Source: Pseudarthrobacter psychrotolerans (lineage in GTDB: Bacteria > Actinomycetota > Actinomycetes > Actinomycetales > Micrococcaceae). Taken from it: a DNA stretch of 64,000 nucleotides. The stretch is taken from the NCBI RefSeq assembly GCF_009911795.1, contig NZ_CP047898.1, forward strand, positions 3,968,001 through 4,032,000. Reading direction: 5' to 3'. This document shows positions 8,947-17,561 of this stretch, one piece after another (position 1 is the stretch's first letter; every line of letters begins with the position of its first letter). Made by a program: the position numbers and the translations under genes. Below the pieces are notes generated by a model. The model saw nothing but the letters and a program-made list of their open reading frames with translations, had not been told where the DNA came from and searched no databases.

Positions 8947-9847
8947 ACAAATCACCGTCGCTTTCCTGGGCCTGGGCCACATGGGCGGGCCCATGGCAGT
9001 GAACCTGGTCCGGGCCGGCTACACCGTGGCGGGCTTCGACGTGGTCCCCGCTGCCCTGGACGCCGCCCAGACCCACGGCGTCCCCACGGCGGCCAGTCCG
9101 CTGGACGCCATAGCCGGTGCCGACGTGGTGCTGACCATGTTCCCCAGCGGACAGCACGTGCTGGACGCCTACCGCGGCGCGGAGGGACAGCCGGGCCTGC
9201 TGGCCGAGGCCAAGCCGGGCACCATGTTCCTGGACTGCTCCACCATCAACGTGGACGAGGCGCGGGAAGCCTCCGCGCTCGCCATTGCGGCCGGCCACCG
9301 TGCCGTGGACGCCCCGGTCTCCGGCGGCGTGGTGGGTGCCGAAGCCGGCACGCTCACGTTTATGGTGGGCGGCGAAGCGGAGGACTTCGAGGCCGTGCGG
9401 CCGCTGCTTGAGGTGATGGGCAAGCGCGTGGTCCACTGCGGCGGGCACGGCGGCGGCCAGGCCGCGAAGATCTGCAACAACCTCATCCTGGGGGTCTCGA
9501 TGATCGCGGTCAGCGAGGCCTTTGTGCTGGGTGAGAAGCTGGGCCTGACGCACCAGGCGCTCTTCGACGTCGCCTCCAACGCCTCCGGGCAATGCTGGGC
9601 CCTGACCACCAACTGCCCCGTGCCCGGACCGGTCCCCACCAGCCCAGCCAACCGTGACTACCAGCCCGGCTTCGCGGGGGCGCTGATGGCCAAGGACCTG
9701 CGGCTCGCGCTGAATGCGCTGGAAAGTACGGGAGTGGCCGCCCGGCTGGGACCGCTGGCGTCGGAAATCTACGATACGTTTGCCGCTGAAGGCGGAGCAG
9801 GCAGGGACTTCTCCGGAATCATCACCGATATCCGCGACAAATCGTAG
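8939..9847 (+). CDS. mmsB: 3-Hydroxyisobutyrate dehydrogenase
   Basis: NAD-dependent oxidation of 3-hydroxyisobutyrate to methylmalonate semialdehyde, the substrate of MmsA. It has 302 residues from the ATG at 8939, which overlaps the hydrolase stop. The N-terminal Rossmann motif is FLGLGHMGGPMAVNLVRAGY, followed by the family signature DAPVSGGVVGAEAGTLTF and the catalytic Lys in GGQAAKICNNLILG. The frame is open further upstream but inside the hydrolase gene. With mmsA and the hydrolase it gives three consecutive steps of valine breakdown. Confidence 0.95.
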   Translation: MPEQITVAFLGLGHMGGPMAVNLVRAGYTVAGFDVVPAALDAAQTHGVPTAASPLDAIAGADVVLTMFPSGQHVLDAYRGAEGQPGLLAEAKPGTMFLDCSTINVDEAREASALAIAAGHRAVDAPVSGGVVGAEAGTLTFMVGGEAEDFEAVRPLLEVMGKRVVHCGGHGGGQAAKICNNLILGVSMIAVSEAFVLGEKLGLTHQALFDVASNASGQCWALTTNCPVPGPVPTSPANRDYQPGFAGALMAKDLRLALNALESTGVAARLGPLASEIYDTFAAEGGAGRDFSGIITDIRDKS

Positions 9848-9919
9848 CAGTAGCAGTATCTGCAGCACTGTCACCACTCGCAGCCCTAGCAACATCCACG
9901 AATACTTGAAAGGTCACGC

Positions 9920-10696
9920 ATGACGGAGTACACGAACATCCTGGTGGAAAAGCGCGGCCGGGTAGGGCTGGTCACGCTCAACCGGCCGGAGGCGCTCAAC
10001 GCCCTGGACAAGGCCACCATGGACCAGCTCGTGGCAGCCGTCACCGCCATGGACGCCGATCCCGGCGTGGGCGCGGTGGTGGTCACCGGCTCGGGCAAGG
10101 CGTTCGCCGCCGGGGCCGACATCAAGGAAATGGCCTCGCAGGGCTACATGGACATGTACGCCGCCGACTGGTTCCGGGGCTGGGAGGACTTCACACGGCT
10201 GCGGATCCCTGTCATCGCGGCGGTGTCCGGCTTCGCGCTGGGCGGCGGCTGCGAGCTGGCCATGATGTGCGATTTCATCATCGCCGGCGACAACGCCAAG
10301 TTCGGCCAGCCGGAGATCAACCTCGGCGTGCTGCCGGGTATGGGCGGTTCGCAGCGGCTCACCCGGGCCGTGGGCAAGGCCAAGGCCATGGACATGATCC
10401 TCACCGGGCGCTTCATCGGCGCCGAAGAGGCCGAACGTTCGGGCCTCGTCTCGCGCGTGGTGCCCGCGGAGGATGTGGTGGAGGAGGCCCTGAAGGCCGC
10501 GGAGGTCATCGCGTCCAAATCCAAGCCCGTGGCCATGCTCGCGAAGGAAGCCGTCAACGCCGCCTTCGAAACGGGACTCGCCCAGGGTGTCCTGTTCGAA
10601 CGCCGGATCTTCCACTCGCTCTTCGCCAGCGAGGACCAGAAGGAAGGCATGGCGGCCTTCAGCGAGAAGCGCCAGCCGGAATTCAACCACCGCTAG
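9920..10696 (+). CDS. Enoyl-CoA hydratase
   Basis: Crotonase-family hydratase, 258 residues, which hydrates trans-2-enoyl-CoA to 3-hydroxyacyl-CoA (methacrylyl-CoA in valine breakdown). Both catalytic Glu regions are present: [13 protein letters not shown] and [18 protein letters not shown], with the oxyanion-hole segment [11 protein letters not shown]. It follows mmsB by 72 bases with an AAAGG site before the ATG, so it is probably the last gene of the valine operon and supplies substrate to the hydrolase at 7807. A long palindrome follows the stop. Confidence 0.93.
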   Translation: MTEYTNILVEKRGRVGLVTLNRPEALNALDKATMDQLVAAVTAMDADPGVGAVVVTGSGKAFAAGADIKEMASQGYMDMYAADWFRGWEDFTRLRIPVIAAVSGFALGGGCELAMMCDFIIAGDNAKFGQPEINLGVLPGMGGSQRLTRAVGKAKAMDMILTGRFIGAEEAERSGLVSRVVPAEDVVEEALKAAEVIASKSKPVAMLAKEAVNAAFETGLAQGVLFERRIFHSLFASEDQKEGMAAFSEKRQPEFNHR

Positions 10697-10721
10697 CCAA
10701 ACACGACGCGCAAACATCCCT

Positions 10722-10783
10722 GCGACGCGCTAATGTCCTGGCGCTACTGTAATTCCAGTAGCGCCAGGACATTAGCGCGTCGC
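10722..10783. terminator. Long perfect palindrome between convergent genes
   Basis: Two 28-base arms (10722-10749 and 10756-10783) pair perfectly around a 6-base loop. It lies between the convergent enoyl-CoA hydratase and flavoprotein genes, so it could stop transcription from both sides. There is no T tract, and the arms are much longer than a standard terminator stem, so it may instead belong to a palindromic repeat family. Confidence 0.6.
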
Positions 10784-10820
10784 CAGGCAACAAACGCGTC
10801 GCGCCTGATGCCGCGCCGGG

Positions 10821-11786
10821 CTAGGCGGTGAGGCTGCCCTTATGCGCCGCGACGGCTTCCGCCAGTTCCTCCGCCATCAGGTCCGAATTGATGCCGACGC
10901 CGGCCCACTCCCCGGCGGCTGCCGAGGACAGCACCTGCGCGCGGAGATCCGTGACGTTGCCTGCCGCCCACACCCCGGGCACGCCGGTGGCTCCGTCGTC
11001 GTCGGTGTCGAGGTGTTCGCCCATTCCGGTCGGGTGCTGGACGGCCTTGAGTCCCAGCTCCGCAAAGGCAGCGGTCCGTGCCATGAATCGGGGTGCCGTC
11101 ACCACAGCGTCCGCTGCCACGACGCTGCCGCCGATCAACGCGACTCCGGTCAGCCTGTCCCGCTCCACCCGAAGGGAGTCCACGCGGCCGTCAACCACCG
11201 TAATGCCGCGCGCTGCCAACTGGTGCAGTTCCACGTCCGTGGGCTGCAGGGCGTCATTGAGGAACAGTGTGACGTTGGCGCTCCACTGCCGGAAAAGTAG
11301 TGCCTGGTGGGCCGCGAGCGGTCCGGTGGCAAGGATGCCAATGGCCTGGTCCCGGACTTCCCAGCCGTGGCAGTAGGGGCAGTGCAGGACATCCTTGCCC
11401 CAGCGTTCACGCAAACCCGGTATGTCCGGCAGTTCGTCCACCAGCCCGGTGGCGATGAGGAGCCTGCGGCCGCGGACCATGCTTCCGTCCTCCAGCGCTA
11501 CCGAAAAGCGGCCCTTGGAGCCGGTGACGCCAACCACCTGCCCGTTGAGGAACCGGCCGCCGTAGGACTCCGCCTCGGCGCGGCCAATCCGGTACAGCTC
11601 GGCAGGGCTGATCCCGTCGCGGGACAGGAAGCCGTGCACCGCGTCGGCCGGTGCATTCCGGGGTTCACCGCCGTCCACCACCAGTACCGACCGGCGTGAC
11701 CGGCCCAGCATCTGGGCCGCATTCAAGCCGGCTGCACCACCGCCAACAATGACGACGTCCACCAATGTGTTGTTCATTTTTGTCAT
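10821..11786 (-). CDS. Thioredoxin-reductase-like FAD/NAD(P) oxidoreductase
   Basis: Pyridine-nucleotide-disulfide oxidoreductase, 321 residues. The N-terminal FAD site is VVIVGGGAAGLNAAQMLGRS. The CxxC centre (HCPYCHGWEV) lies near residue 135, and the C-terminal FAD segment is VPGVWAAGNVTD. The CPYCHG form separates it from classic TrxB (CATC) and fits the family often found beside small regulators. The ATG at 11786 is chosen because a GGAGGT site lies 7 bases upstream; an upstream extension would run into the divergent promoter. The divergent XRE-cupin gene is the probable regulator. The physiological disulfide substrate is unknown. Confidence 0.85.
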   Translation of the reverse strand: MTKMNNTLVDVVIVGGGAAGLNAAQMLGRSRRSVLVVDGGEPRNAPADAVHGFLSRDGISPAELYRIGRAEAESYGGRFLNGQVVGVTGSKGRFSVALEDGSMVRGRRLLIATGLVDELPDIPGLRERWGKDVLHCPYCHGWEVRDQAIGILATGPLAAHQALLFRQWSANVTLFLNDALQPTDVELHQLAARGITVVDGRVDSLRVERDRLTGVALIGGSVVAADAVVTAPRFMARTAAFAELGLKAVQHPTGMGEHLDTDDDGATGVPGVWAAGNVTDLRAQVLSSAAAGEWAGVGINSDLMAEELAEAVAAHKGSLTA

Positions 11787-11803
11787 TTTTCTTACCTCCA
11801 CAT

Positions 11804-11816
11804 CCATCGTCGATGG
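11804..11816. promoter_or_regulatory. Candidate operator in divergent promoter region
   Basis: A short palindrome, CCATCG-T-CGATGG, sits directly upstream of the flavoprotein ribosome site and 48 bases before the XRE-cupin start. It is a plausible site for that regulator, inferred from symmetry and position only. Confidence 0.35.
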
Positions 11817-11864
11817 CGGCTCAGACGGTGGCATCCTTCTTTGCTGAAGTGGCAAGCTGAAAGC

Positions 11865-12494
11865 ATGGATGAACTTGATAATGTCCTTGCAGCCGTCGGT
11901 CCGCGGCTCCGCGCCCTGCGGATCAGCCGCGACGCCACCCTGTCTGCGCTTTCGACGGTAACGGGTATCTCGGTCAGCACGCTCTCCCGTCTGGAATCAG
12001 GACAGCGGCGGCCCAATCTGGAACTGCTCTTGCCCCTGGCCAAAGCGCACCAGGTTCCGCTGGACGAACTGGTGGGTGCGCCCACAACCGGGGATCCGCG
12101 GCCCATCATCAATAAGGGGATGACCATTGTGCCGCTGACCCGTCGGCCCGGTGGTGTGCAGGCCTACAAGCTCGTCCTAAACGCAGGTAGTCCAGAGGAG
12201 CCGACACCTCAGGTCCACGAGGGCTACGAATGGATTTACGTGCTCAACGGCAAGCTGCGGCTGGTGCTCGGGGACCAGGACATCGTGCTGCCTACCGGCG
12301 AAGCGGCGGAGTTCGACACGCGGATCCCGCATTGGTTCGGCCGGGCGGATGCCCGGCCGGTGGAGTTCATCAGCCTCTTTGGGCGCCAGGGCGAGAGAAT
12401 GCACGTCCGCGCGAAGCCGGCCCCGGCTGAGCAGGGCCGAGGGAGCGGCTTCGCCGGTAGCTGTCGGGGAGCGGGGCAGGCTACGCCGCGCTGA
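11865..12494 (+). CDS. XRE-family regulator with C-terminal cupin domain
   Basis: About 209 residues. The N-terminal helix-turn-helix (TLSALSTVTGISVSTLSRLE, residues ~24-43) is followed by a short linker and a cupin sensor barrel (HEGYEWIYVLNGKLRLVLGD ... PHWFGRADARPVEFISLFG). This is the MarR-unrelated XRE/cupin architecture that senses small ligands. It is transcribed away from the CPYC flavoprotein, which it probably controls. The ATG at 11865 is preferred over 11841 because homology to the helix-turn-helix domain begins soon after. The C-terminal tail (Gly/Ala/Arg-rich) overlaps the convergent DUF1761 gene by 14 bases. Confidence 0.85.
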   Translation: MDELDNVLAAVGPRLRALRISRDATLSALSTVTGISVSTLSRLESGQRRPNLELLLPLAKAHQVPLDELVGAPTTGDPRPIINKGMTIVPLTRRPGGVQAYKLVLNAGSPEEPTPQVHEGYEWIYVLNGKLRLVLGDQDIVLPTGEAAEFDTRIPHWFGRADARPVEFISLFGRQGERMHVRAKPAPAEQGRGSGFAGSCRGAGQATPR

Positions 12495-12909
12495 TCCCGA
12501 ACAGGCCGATGATGAGGGCCATGACTTCAAAGGTGGCCAGTTCGTGGGCGCAGTTCAGGAGCGTCAGGCGGGCGGGGCGGCCCTCGAAGGCATCGTGGGT
12601 GATGAAGCGGGCCGCCGTGAACCCGGCCCAGAGAATGGTGGCCGTGATCAGGGTGTTGGGAAGGAAATTTCCGCCGTAGAAGTGCTGGGAGATGGCGGCG
12701 GAACCGGCAAGGACCCAGGCACTGACGAAGCTGACCCCCAGCGTGATCAGGATGGGTTTGACGGCATCCTTGGCTTCCCCGCTGGGCGTGACCTTGGCGA
12801 CGCGCATCCAGTAGGTGCCGAACACCTTTGGCGTGTACCAGACGGACCCGACCACCATGCTGGACAAGGTGGCCACCAGCACGCCCCAGAAGTTGATCTC
12901 CGGAATCAT
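12481..12909 (-). CDS. DUF1761 family membrane protein
   Basis: A 142-residue integral membrane protein with four predicted spans. It shows the DUF1761 pattern: INFWGVLVATLSSMVVGSVW with W-Y-T-P at the N-terminus, a central KPILITLGVSFVSAWVLAGS span, and a conserved NCAHELATFEVMALI at the C-terminus. The function of the family is unknown. Its 3' end overlaps the convergent XRE-cupin gene by 14 bases. Confidence 0.85.
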   Translation of the reverse strand: MIPEINFWGVLVATLSSMVVGSVWYTPKVFGTYWMRVAKVTPSGEAKDAVKPILITLGVSFVSAWVLAGSAAISQHFYGGNFLPNTLITATILWAGFTAARFITHDAFEGRPARLTLLNCAHELATFEVMALIIGLFGISAA

Positions 12910-13051
12910 TGTGTACTCCTCAGGTCCAGGCCCGTTCCGTCCGAACGCTCCGCTCCACCGAAGTCTAGGGGACGGCCGGGCCGCGTTCCCGGCCAGACGG
13001 CGCCTCGGCCGCCGACATCGCCAGACGTTGCACTGGAGGCAGGCCCGGATC

Positions 13052-13839
13052 TCACAGGACCTTTGAAAGGAACTCCCGGGTCCGGGCGTGCTGGGGGTCG
13101 GCGATCAGCTGGCGCGGGTCGCCGCTTTCGACGACGACGCCGCCGTCCATGAAGGTCAGCGTGTCACCGACCTCCCGGGCGAAGCCGATCTCGTGGGTCA
13201 CCACGATCATGGTCATGCCGGACTTGGCCAGGTCCTTCATCACGTTGAGGACATCACCCACCAGTTCGGGGTCGAGGGCGGAGGTGGGCTCGTCGAAAAG
13301 CATCAGTTCCGGGTCCATGGCCAGTGCACGGGCAATGGCCACGCGCTGCTGCTGGCCGCCGAGAGCTGGGCGGGATAGTGATTGGCGTGGTTAGCCAGGC
13401 CGACCCTGTCCAGCAGCTCCATGGCCCTCGTCCTGGCCTTCACCTTGGACTGTCCTTTGACCTGGGTGGGTGCCTCGATGATGTTCTGCAGCGCGGTACG
13501 GTGGGCGAAGAGATTGAACTTCTGGAACACCATGCCGATGTCCCGCCGCTGCGCTGCTATCTCCTTGGTGGTGAGTTCATGGAGGCGCCCGCGGCTTTCG
13601 CGGAAGCCGATGAGGTCATCGCTGACGCGGATCCGCCCGGCGCTGATGGTCTCAAGCATGTTGATGCAGCGCAGCAGCGTGGACTTCCCGGACCCGGACG
13701 GCCCGATCAGCACTGAAACCTCACCCTGCCGGACCGTCATGTCAATGCCGCGGAGCACATGGTGGCTGCCAAAGTACTTATGGACCCCGTCAATCCGGAC
13801 GAGGGCTTCCTTCGTCACGACGTCACTGGTGATGGTCAC
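13052..13839 (-). pseudogene. Polar amino-acid ABC transporter ATPase, broken by one frameshift
   Basis: ATPase of the HisP/GlnQ type. The first part (start 13839) holds Walker A (LIGPSGSGKSTLLRCINMLE) and the Q loop (IGMVFQKFNLF). The frame then breaks at QLS, around 13358-13364, where one C is missing from the signature sequence. The second frame continues [30 protein letters not shown], and ends FLSKVL. Repairing one base gives about 262 residues, normal for the family. It is the third gene of a substrate-binding protein - permease - ATPase operon, overlapping the permease by 4 bases. Sequencing error is likely. Confidence 0.88.
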
Positions 13840-14828
13840 AGAACCTCATCCTCTTTCCGGGCTGCGTGGGGTGCGTGGGCTGCCGGGGCGGCGAGGGCGC
13901 TGGCGGGGGCTTGTAAGGGTTGGACTGGCGCGGGAGCGAGGTTGTCCACACCCTTGCCGAAGTGGCGTTCGATGTAGAACTGACCCACCATGAGAACGCT
14001 GGTGATAACGAGGTACCAGAGCGCGGCGACGATCAGCAGGGGAATGGGCAGGTAGCTCCTGTTGGCGATTCCGTTGGTGGCGAACGTGAGATCCAGGGTG
14101 AAAGGCACTGCCAGGACCAGCGAGGTGGTCTTAAGCATTCCGATGGTTTCATTGCCGGTCGGGGGAACGATCACGCGCATGGCCTGGGGCAGGATAATGC
14201 GCCACATGATCTTGGACTTGCGCATGCCCAAAGCCTCGGCGGCTTCCATCTGGCCCGGGTCGACCGATTTCAGGCCCGCCCTGAAGATCTCGGCAAGGTA
14301 CGCGGACTCGTTCAACCCCAGGCCCAGGACCGCCGCCACAAAGGCGGTGACCACATCCTGTGTGCTGAAGCTGAACAGCTCGGGCCCGAACGGAACGCCC
14401 ACGGCGATCTTGGGATAGAGCACCGAAATGAGGCCCCAGAAGACGAGCTGGGTGTAGACCGGCGTTCCGCGGAAGAACCAGACCCAGGCCCAGCTCACGC
14501 CCCGGAACAGCGGGTTGTCGGACTGGCGCATGAAGGCGAGCAGCACGGCCAGCACAATGGCGATTATCATCGAGAGCACCGTGAGGAGCAGCGTCCAGCC
14601 GATGCCTTGGACCACCAGAACGTCCAGGAGGTACTTCCCCACAGTCTCCCAGCGGAAGTTGGCGTTGGTGAACACGCTCTGGGCCATGATGGCGGCGAAG
14701 AGCAGGATGATAGCGCCCGCGGCCCACCGGCCGGGGTGCCGGACCGGAACGGCGTTGATGAGTTCCGGTCCCCGGCGCCGTTGCCCGGGCGCGACGGTTG
14801 TGGTCTTGCCCGGCGTTAGTGTGCTCAA
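13836..14828 (-). CDS. Polar amino-acid ABC transporter permease
   Basis: HisM/GlnP-type permease, 330 residues. The N-terminal tail (~35 residues) precedes the first membrane span (WAAGAIILLFAAIMAQSVF); five or so spans follow. The conserved family region LLTVLSMIIAIVLAVLLA, WVWFFRGTPVYTQL and the EAA-like loop EAAEALGMRKSKIMWRIILPQA are all visible. A Pro/Ala-rich C-terminal tail is longer than usual. It overlaps both neighbours by 4 bases, so the three genes are co-translated. Context with ornithine cyclodeaminase suggests a basic amino acid such as arginine or ornithine. Confidence 0.93.
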   Translation of the reverse strand: MSTLTPGKTTTVAPGQRRRGPELINAVPVRHPGRWAAGAIILLFAAIMAQSVFTNANFRWETVGKYLLDVLVVQGIGWTLLLTVLSMIIAIVLAVLLAFMRQSDNPLFRGVSWAWVWFFRGTPVYTQLVFWGLISVLYPKIAVGVPFGPELFSFSTQDVVTAFVAAVLGLGLNESAYLAEIFRAGLKSVDPGQMEAAEALGMRKSKIMWRIILPQAMRVIVPPTGNETIGMLKTTSLVLAVPFTLDLTFATNGIANRSYLPIPLLIVAALWYLVITSVLMVGQFYIERHFGKGVDNLAPAPVQPLQAPASALAAPAAHAPHAARKEDEVL

Positions 14829-15751
14829 CTGCCCACCACCGGGTTCACTTCAGACTTCGACACGGCGCCCTTGGAGTTGTTCCATTTGTCCAGGATTTTC
14901 CCGTAGGTGCCATCGCTGATGAGCTTGTTCATAACCTTGCCGATGAGTTCGGACAACGCAGTGTCCGACTTCGCAATGGCAATTCCCTGCGGTGCGGCGT
15001 CGTAGACTTCGCCCAGTGTCTGGAGTTTGTCCCCGGTCTGGGACAGGGCGTAACCGATGACCGGCGAGTCTGCGGCCATGGCGTCGATGCTGCCGTTGAC
15101 CAGGCGCGTGGTGACGTCTGTCTGGTTCTTCAGCGTGACAATGTCGATGGCGGGTTTGCCCTCGGCGACGCACTTGCGGGAGCGGCCGGACACATCAGGA
15201 TCCTCCTCTACGGTGCCGGTCTGGACTCCCACCTTCTTGCCGCAGATATCCTCCACCGCGAAGTTCTTCGGGTTGTCCTTGGCTACGGCCCACAGCACGC
15301 CTGCATCGAAATAGCTGACAAAATTCACGGTCTGGGCGCGCTCGGGGTTGATGGTGAACGAGGAGATCCCGAGATCGTACTTGGGGCCCAGTGCCGGCAG
15401 GATGCCGGTGAACTCCGCCGTCTCAACCTTGGTGCTCAGGCCGAGGGTCGCACCGATCGCTTTGGCGATGTCGACGTCGTAGCCCTGCGGCACCTGTCCA
15501 TCGGCACCCAGGAATTCGGCGGGGGCGTAGGACGTGTCGGAGCCGACGGTCAGGGCGCCTTTTGCCTTCAGCTCGGGGGAAACCAACTCGGCCAGCGCTT
15601 CGTCCTTCTCGATTGCCGAGGGGTCGAAGCCCGCAGGCTCCGACAAGGAGCCTGCGGCGGTCTGCGAGGCGTTGGTGCAACCGGTGAGGGCCAGCGCGGC
15701 GGCTGCGACAACGGCAGCGAGCCTCAGCGACGGCATGAAGGAAGACGGCAT
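14825..15751 (-). CDS. Polar amino-acid ABC transporter substrate-binding lipoprotein
   Basis: Family 3 solute-binding protein, 308 residues from the chosen ATG. It has a lipoprotein signal (hydrophobic stretch then LALTGC, Cys about residue 25) and typical SBP_bac_3 segments: LTVGSDTSYAPAEFLG, QGYDVDIAKAIGATLGL, DLGISSFTINPERAQ. The ATG at 15751 is preferred because AAAGGG lies 7 bases upstream and the signal peptide then has the right length; a GTG at 15814 is in frame. It is the first gene of the importer operon and is divergent from an Lrp/AsnC regulator. Confidence 0.93.
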   Translation of the reverse strand: MPSSFMPSLRLAAVVAAAALALTGCTNASQTAAGSLSEPAGFDPSAIEKDEALAELVSPELKAKGALTVGSDTSYAPAEFLGADGQVPQGYDVDIAKAIGATLGLSTKVETAEFTGILPALGPKYDLGISSFTINPERAQTVNFVSYFDAGVLWAVAKDNPKNFAVEDICGKKVGVQTGTVEEDPDVSGRSRKCVAEGKPAIDIVTLKNQTDVTTRLVNGSIDAMAADSPVIGYALSQTGDKLQTLGEVYDAAPQGIAIAKSDTALSELIGKVMNKLISDGTYGKILDKWNNSKGAVSKSEVNPVVGS

Positions 15752-15915
15752 CTTTTTACCCTTTGAACTAGGTGAGAGCGGAGTGGCGGCAGCGTTTCTT
15801 GTGTCCTGCGTCACCGCTGCGACAACACTACGGTTGGGTGATGTGCATCCTCAATGGTCAAAAAACCAACTTTTCATTGAAAAAACTCACAAAACGATGA
15901 ATCCCGATATACATT

Positions 15916-16353
15916 ATGACGATGACCCCCCTCACTGACCTTGATCGCAGGCTCCTCTCCGCCCTCCGTGAGGACGGCAGGGCCTCGGTGGCCAGCCTGG
16001 CCCGCAGACTCGATGTCGCCCGGGCCACGATCAACAGCCGGCTGGGGCGGCTGGTCGCGTCGGGGACCATCGTCGGCTTCACGGTCCGGGTGCGCGACGA
16101 GCTCGATCCTCTGGCGATCCACGCCATTGCCCTGATCGCCGTGGAGGGCAGGACTACGGACAGGGTCATCCGCCAGCTCAGGGGCTTTCCGGAAATCACG
16201 GCGCTGCACACCACCAACGGAGGCTGGGACCTGGTTGCAGAGCTCCGGACCGAGAGCCTCATCGGCTTCGACCAGGTCCTGGGGCGGATCCGGGGGGTCG
16301 ACGGCATTGTGAACAGCGAGACGAGCCTCCTGCTCAGCTCGGTGCTGCGCTAG
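15916..16353 (+). CDS. Lrp/AsnC-family transcriptional regulator
   Basis: A 145-residue amino-acid-responsive regulator. The N-terminal winged helix (LTDLDRRLLSALREDGRASV ... ARATINSRLGRLVASGTIVG) is followed by the RAM/ligand-binding beta-alpha-beta domain (ALIAVEGRTTDRVIRQL ... GGWDLVAEL). It lies between a divergent amino-acid importer and the ornithine cyclodeaminase/CtlX genes, so it probably controls both in response to arginine, ornithine or a related amino acid. The 164-base divergent region upstream is AT-rich for this genome and should hold both promoters. Confidence 0.92.
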   Translation: MTMTPLTDLDRRLLSALREDGRASVASLARRLDVARATINSRLGRLVASGTIVGFTVRVRDELDPLAIHAIALIAVEGRTTDRVIRQLRGFPEITALHTTNGGWDLVAELRTESLIGFDQVLGRIRGVDGIVNSETSLLLSSVLR

Positions 16354-16522
16354 GGATCCGGGGATGCCGGATCCAGACGACCCGGTGTACATAATGCGCA
16401 ATACTTCTCGTCATTCTGCTCAGCGATTCAACAGAAAGCTTGCTGTTTGGCAATTGAGCCTGCATATCGCCGAACCCTAGAGTTGTGGCATCAGTGGATA
16501 ACTAGAGAATTAGGGGGCGCAG

Positions 16523-17554
16523 ATGACGCGCTTTGTCGATGTTCACAACATGGTGCGCTGGGCTGCAGGACGCGGTCCGGAGCACATCATTTCCGGAATG
16601 ATCCAGTACCTTGAGGATGATTTCCGGCGCTGGGAATCGTTCGATAAGACGCCCCGGGTCGCCAGCCACACGCCGTTCGGCGTCATCGAGCTCATGCCCA
16701 CGAGCGACCACGAGACCTATGGTTTCAAGTACGTCAACGGGCACCCGTCCAACCCCGCGCGTGGGTTCCAGACCGTGACGGCGTTTGGCGTCCTGGCCGA
16801 CGTCCACAACGGCTACCCCACGTTCCTTACCGAGATGACGGTGCTGACGGCGCTGCGCACCGCGGCGACGTCCGGCATGGTGGCGAAAAAGCTGGCCCGT
16901 GCCGACTCGCGCGTCATGGCGATGATCGGCAGCGGAAGCCAGTCCGAGTTCCAGGCCCTCGCGTTCCGCAGCGCCCTGGGTATTTCCACGCTCCGGGTAT
17001 GGGACACCGACCCCACCGCACTGGAGAAGTTCGTGGCCAACATGGCACCCCTGGGTTTCGACATTACGATCGCCACGTCCGCAGCGGACGCGGTGCGCGG
17101 GGCCGATGTCATCACCACGTGCACCGCGGACAAGGCGAACGCCACCGTCCTCACGGCGGACCTGATTGAACCGGGCGTCCACATCAACGCCATCGGCGGG
17201 GACTGCCCGGGGAAGACCGAGCTTGAACCGGCGATCCTCGGACTCGGCGACGTGTTCGTGGAGTACGCCCCCCAGACCCGCATCGAAGGGGAGATCCAGC
17301 ACATGCCGGCCGGCTTTGGCGTGACGGAGTTCTGGCAGGTCCTGACGGACAGGGTGCCCGGGCGCACGGCGGCTGCGCAGATCACCATCTTCGACTCAGT
17401 CGGCTTTGCCATTGAGGATTTCTCGGCCCTGCGGTTCGTGCGCGACGCCGTCGACGGCACCGACTTCTTCGTCGAGATCGACCTCGTGGCAAGCCCGGAG
17501 GACCCGAAGAACCTGTTCGGCCTCGTGGGTGCCCTCTCTCCGGTTGGCTCCTGA
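16523..17554 (+). CDS. ocd: Ornithine cyclodeaminase
   Basis: Converts L-ornithine to L-proline and ammonia with bound NAD; mu-crystallin family, 343 residues. Visible motifs are VIELMPTSDHETYGFKYVNG (substrate-binding Lys/Arg region), VTAFGVLADVHNGYP, the Rossmann segment MAMIGSGSQSEFQALAF, and INAIGGDCPGKTEL with the catalytic Asp. An AGGGGG site precedes the ATG. CtlX follows after 7 bases, so the pair would take citrulline or arginine-type compounds through ornithine to proline. Confidence 0.93.
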   Translation: MTRFVDVHNMVRWAAGRGPEHIISGMIQYLEDDFRRWESFDKTPRVASHTPFGVIELMPTSDHETYGFKYVNGHPSNPARGFQTVTAFGVLADVHNGYPTFLTEMTVLTALRTAATSGMVAKKLARADSRVMAMIGSGSQSEFQALAFRSALGISTLRVWDTDPTALEKFVANMAPLGFDITIATSAADAVRGADVITTCTADKANATVLTADLIEPGVHINAIGGDCPGKTELEPAILGLGDVFVEYAPQTRIEGEIQHMPAGFGVTEFWQVLTDRVPGRTAAAQITIFDSVGFAIEDFSALRFVRDAVDGTDFFVEIDLVASPEDPKNLFGLVGALSPVGS

Positions 17555-17561
17555 GTCTCCG

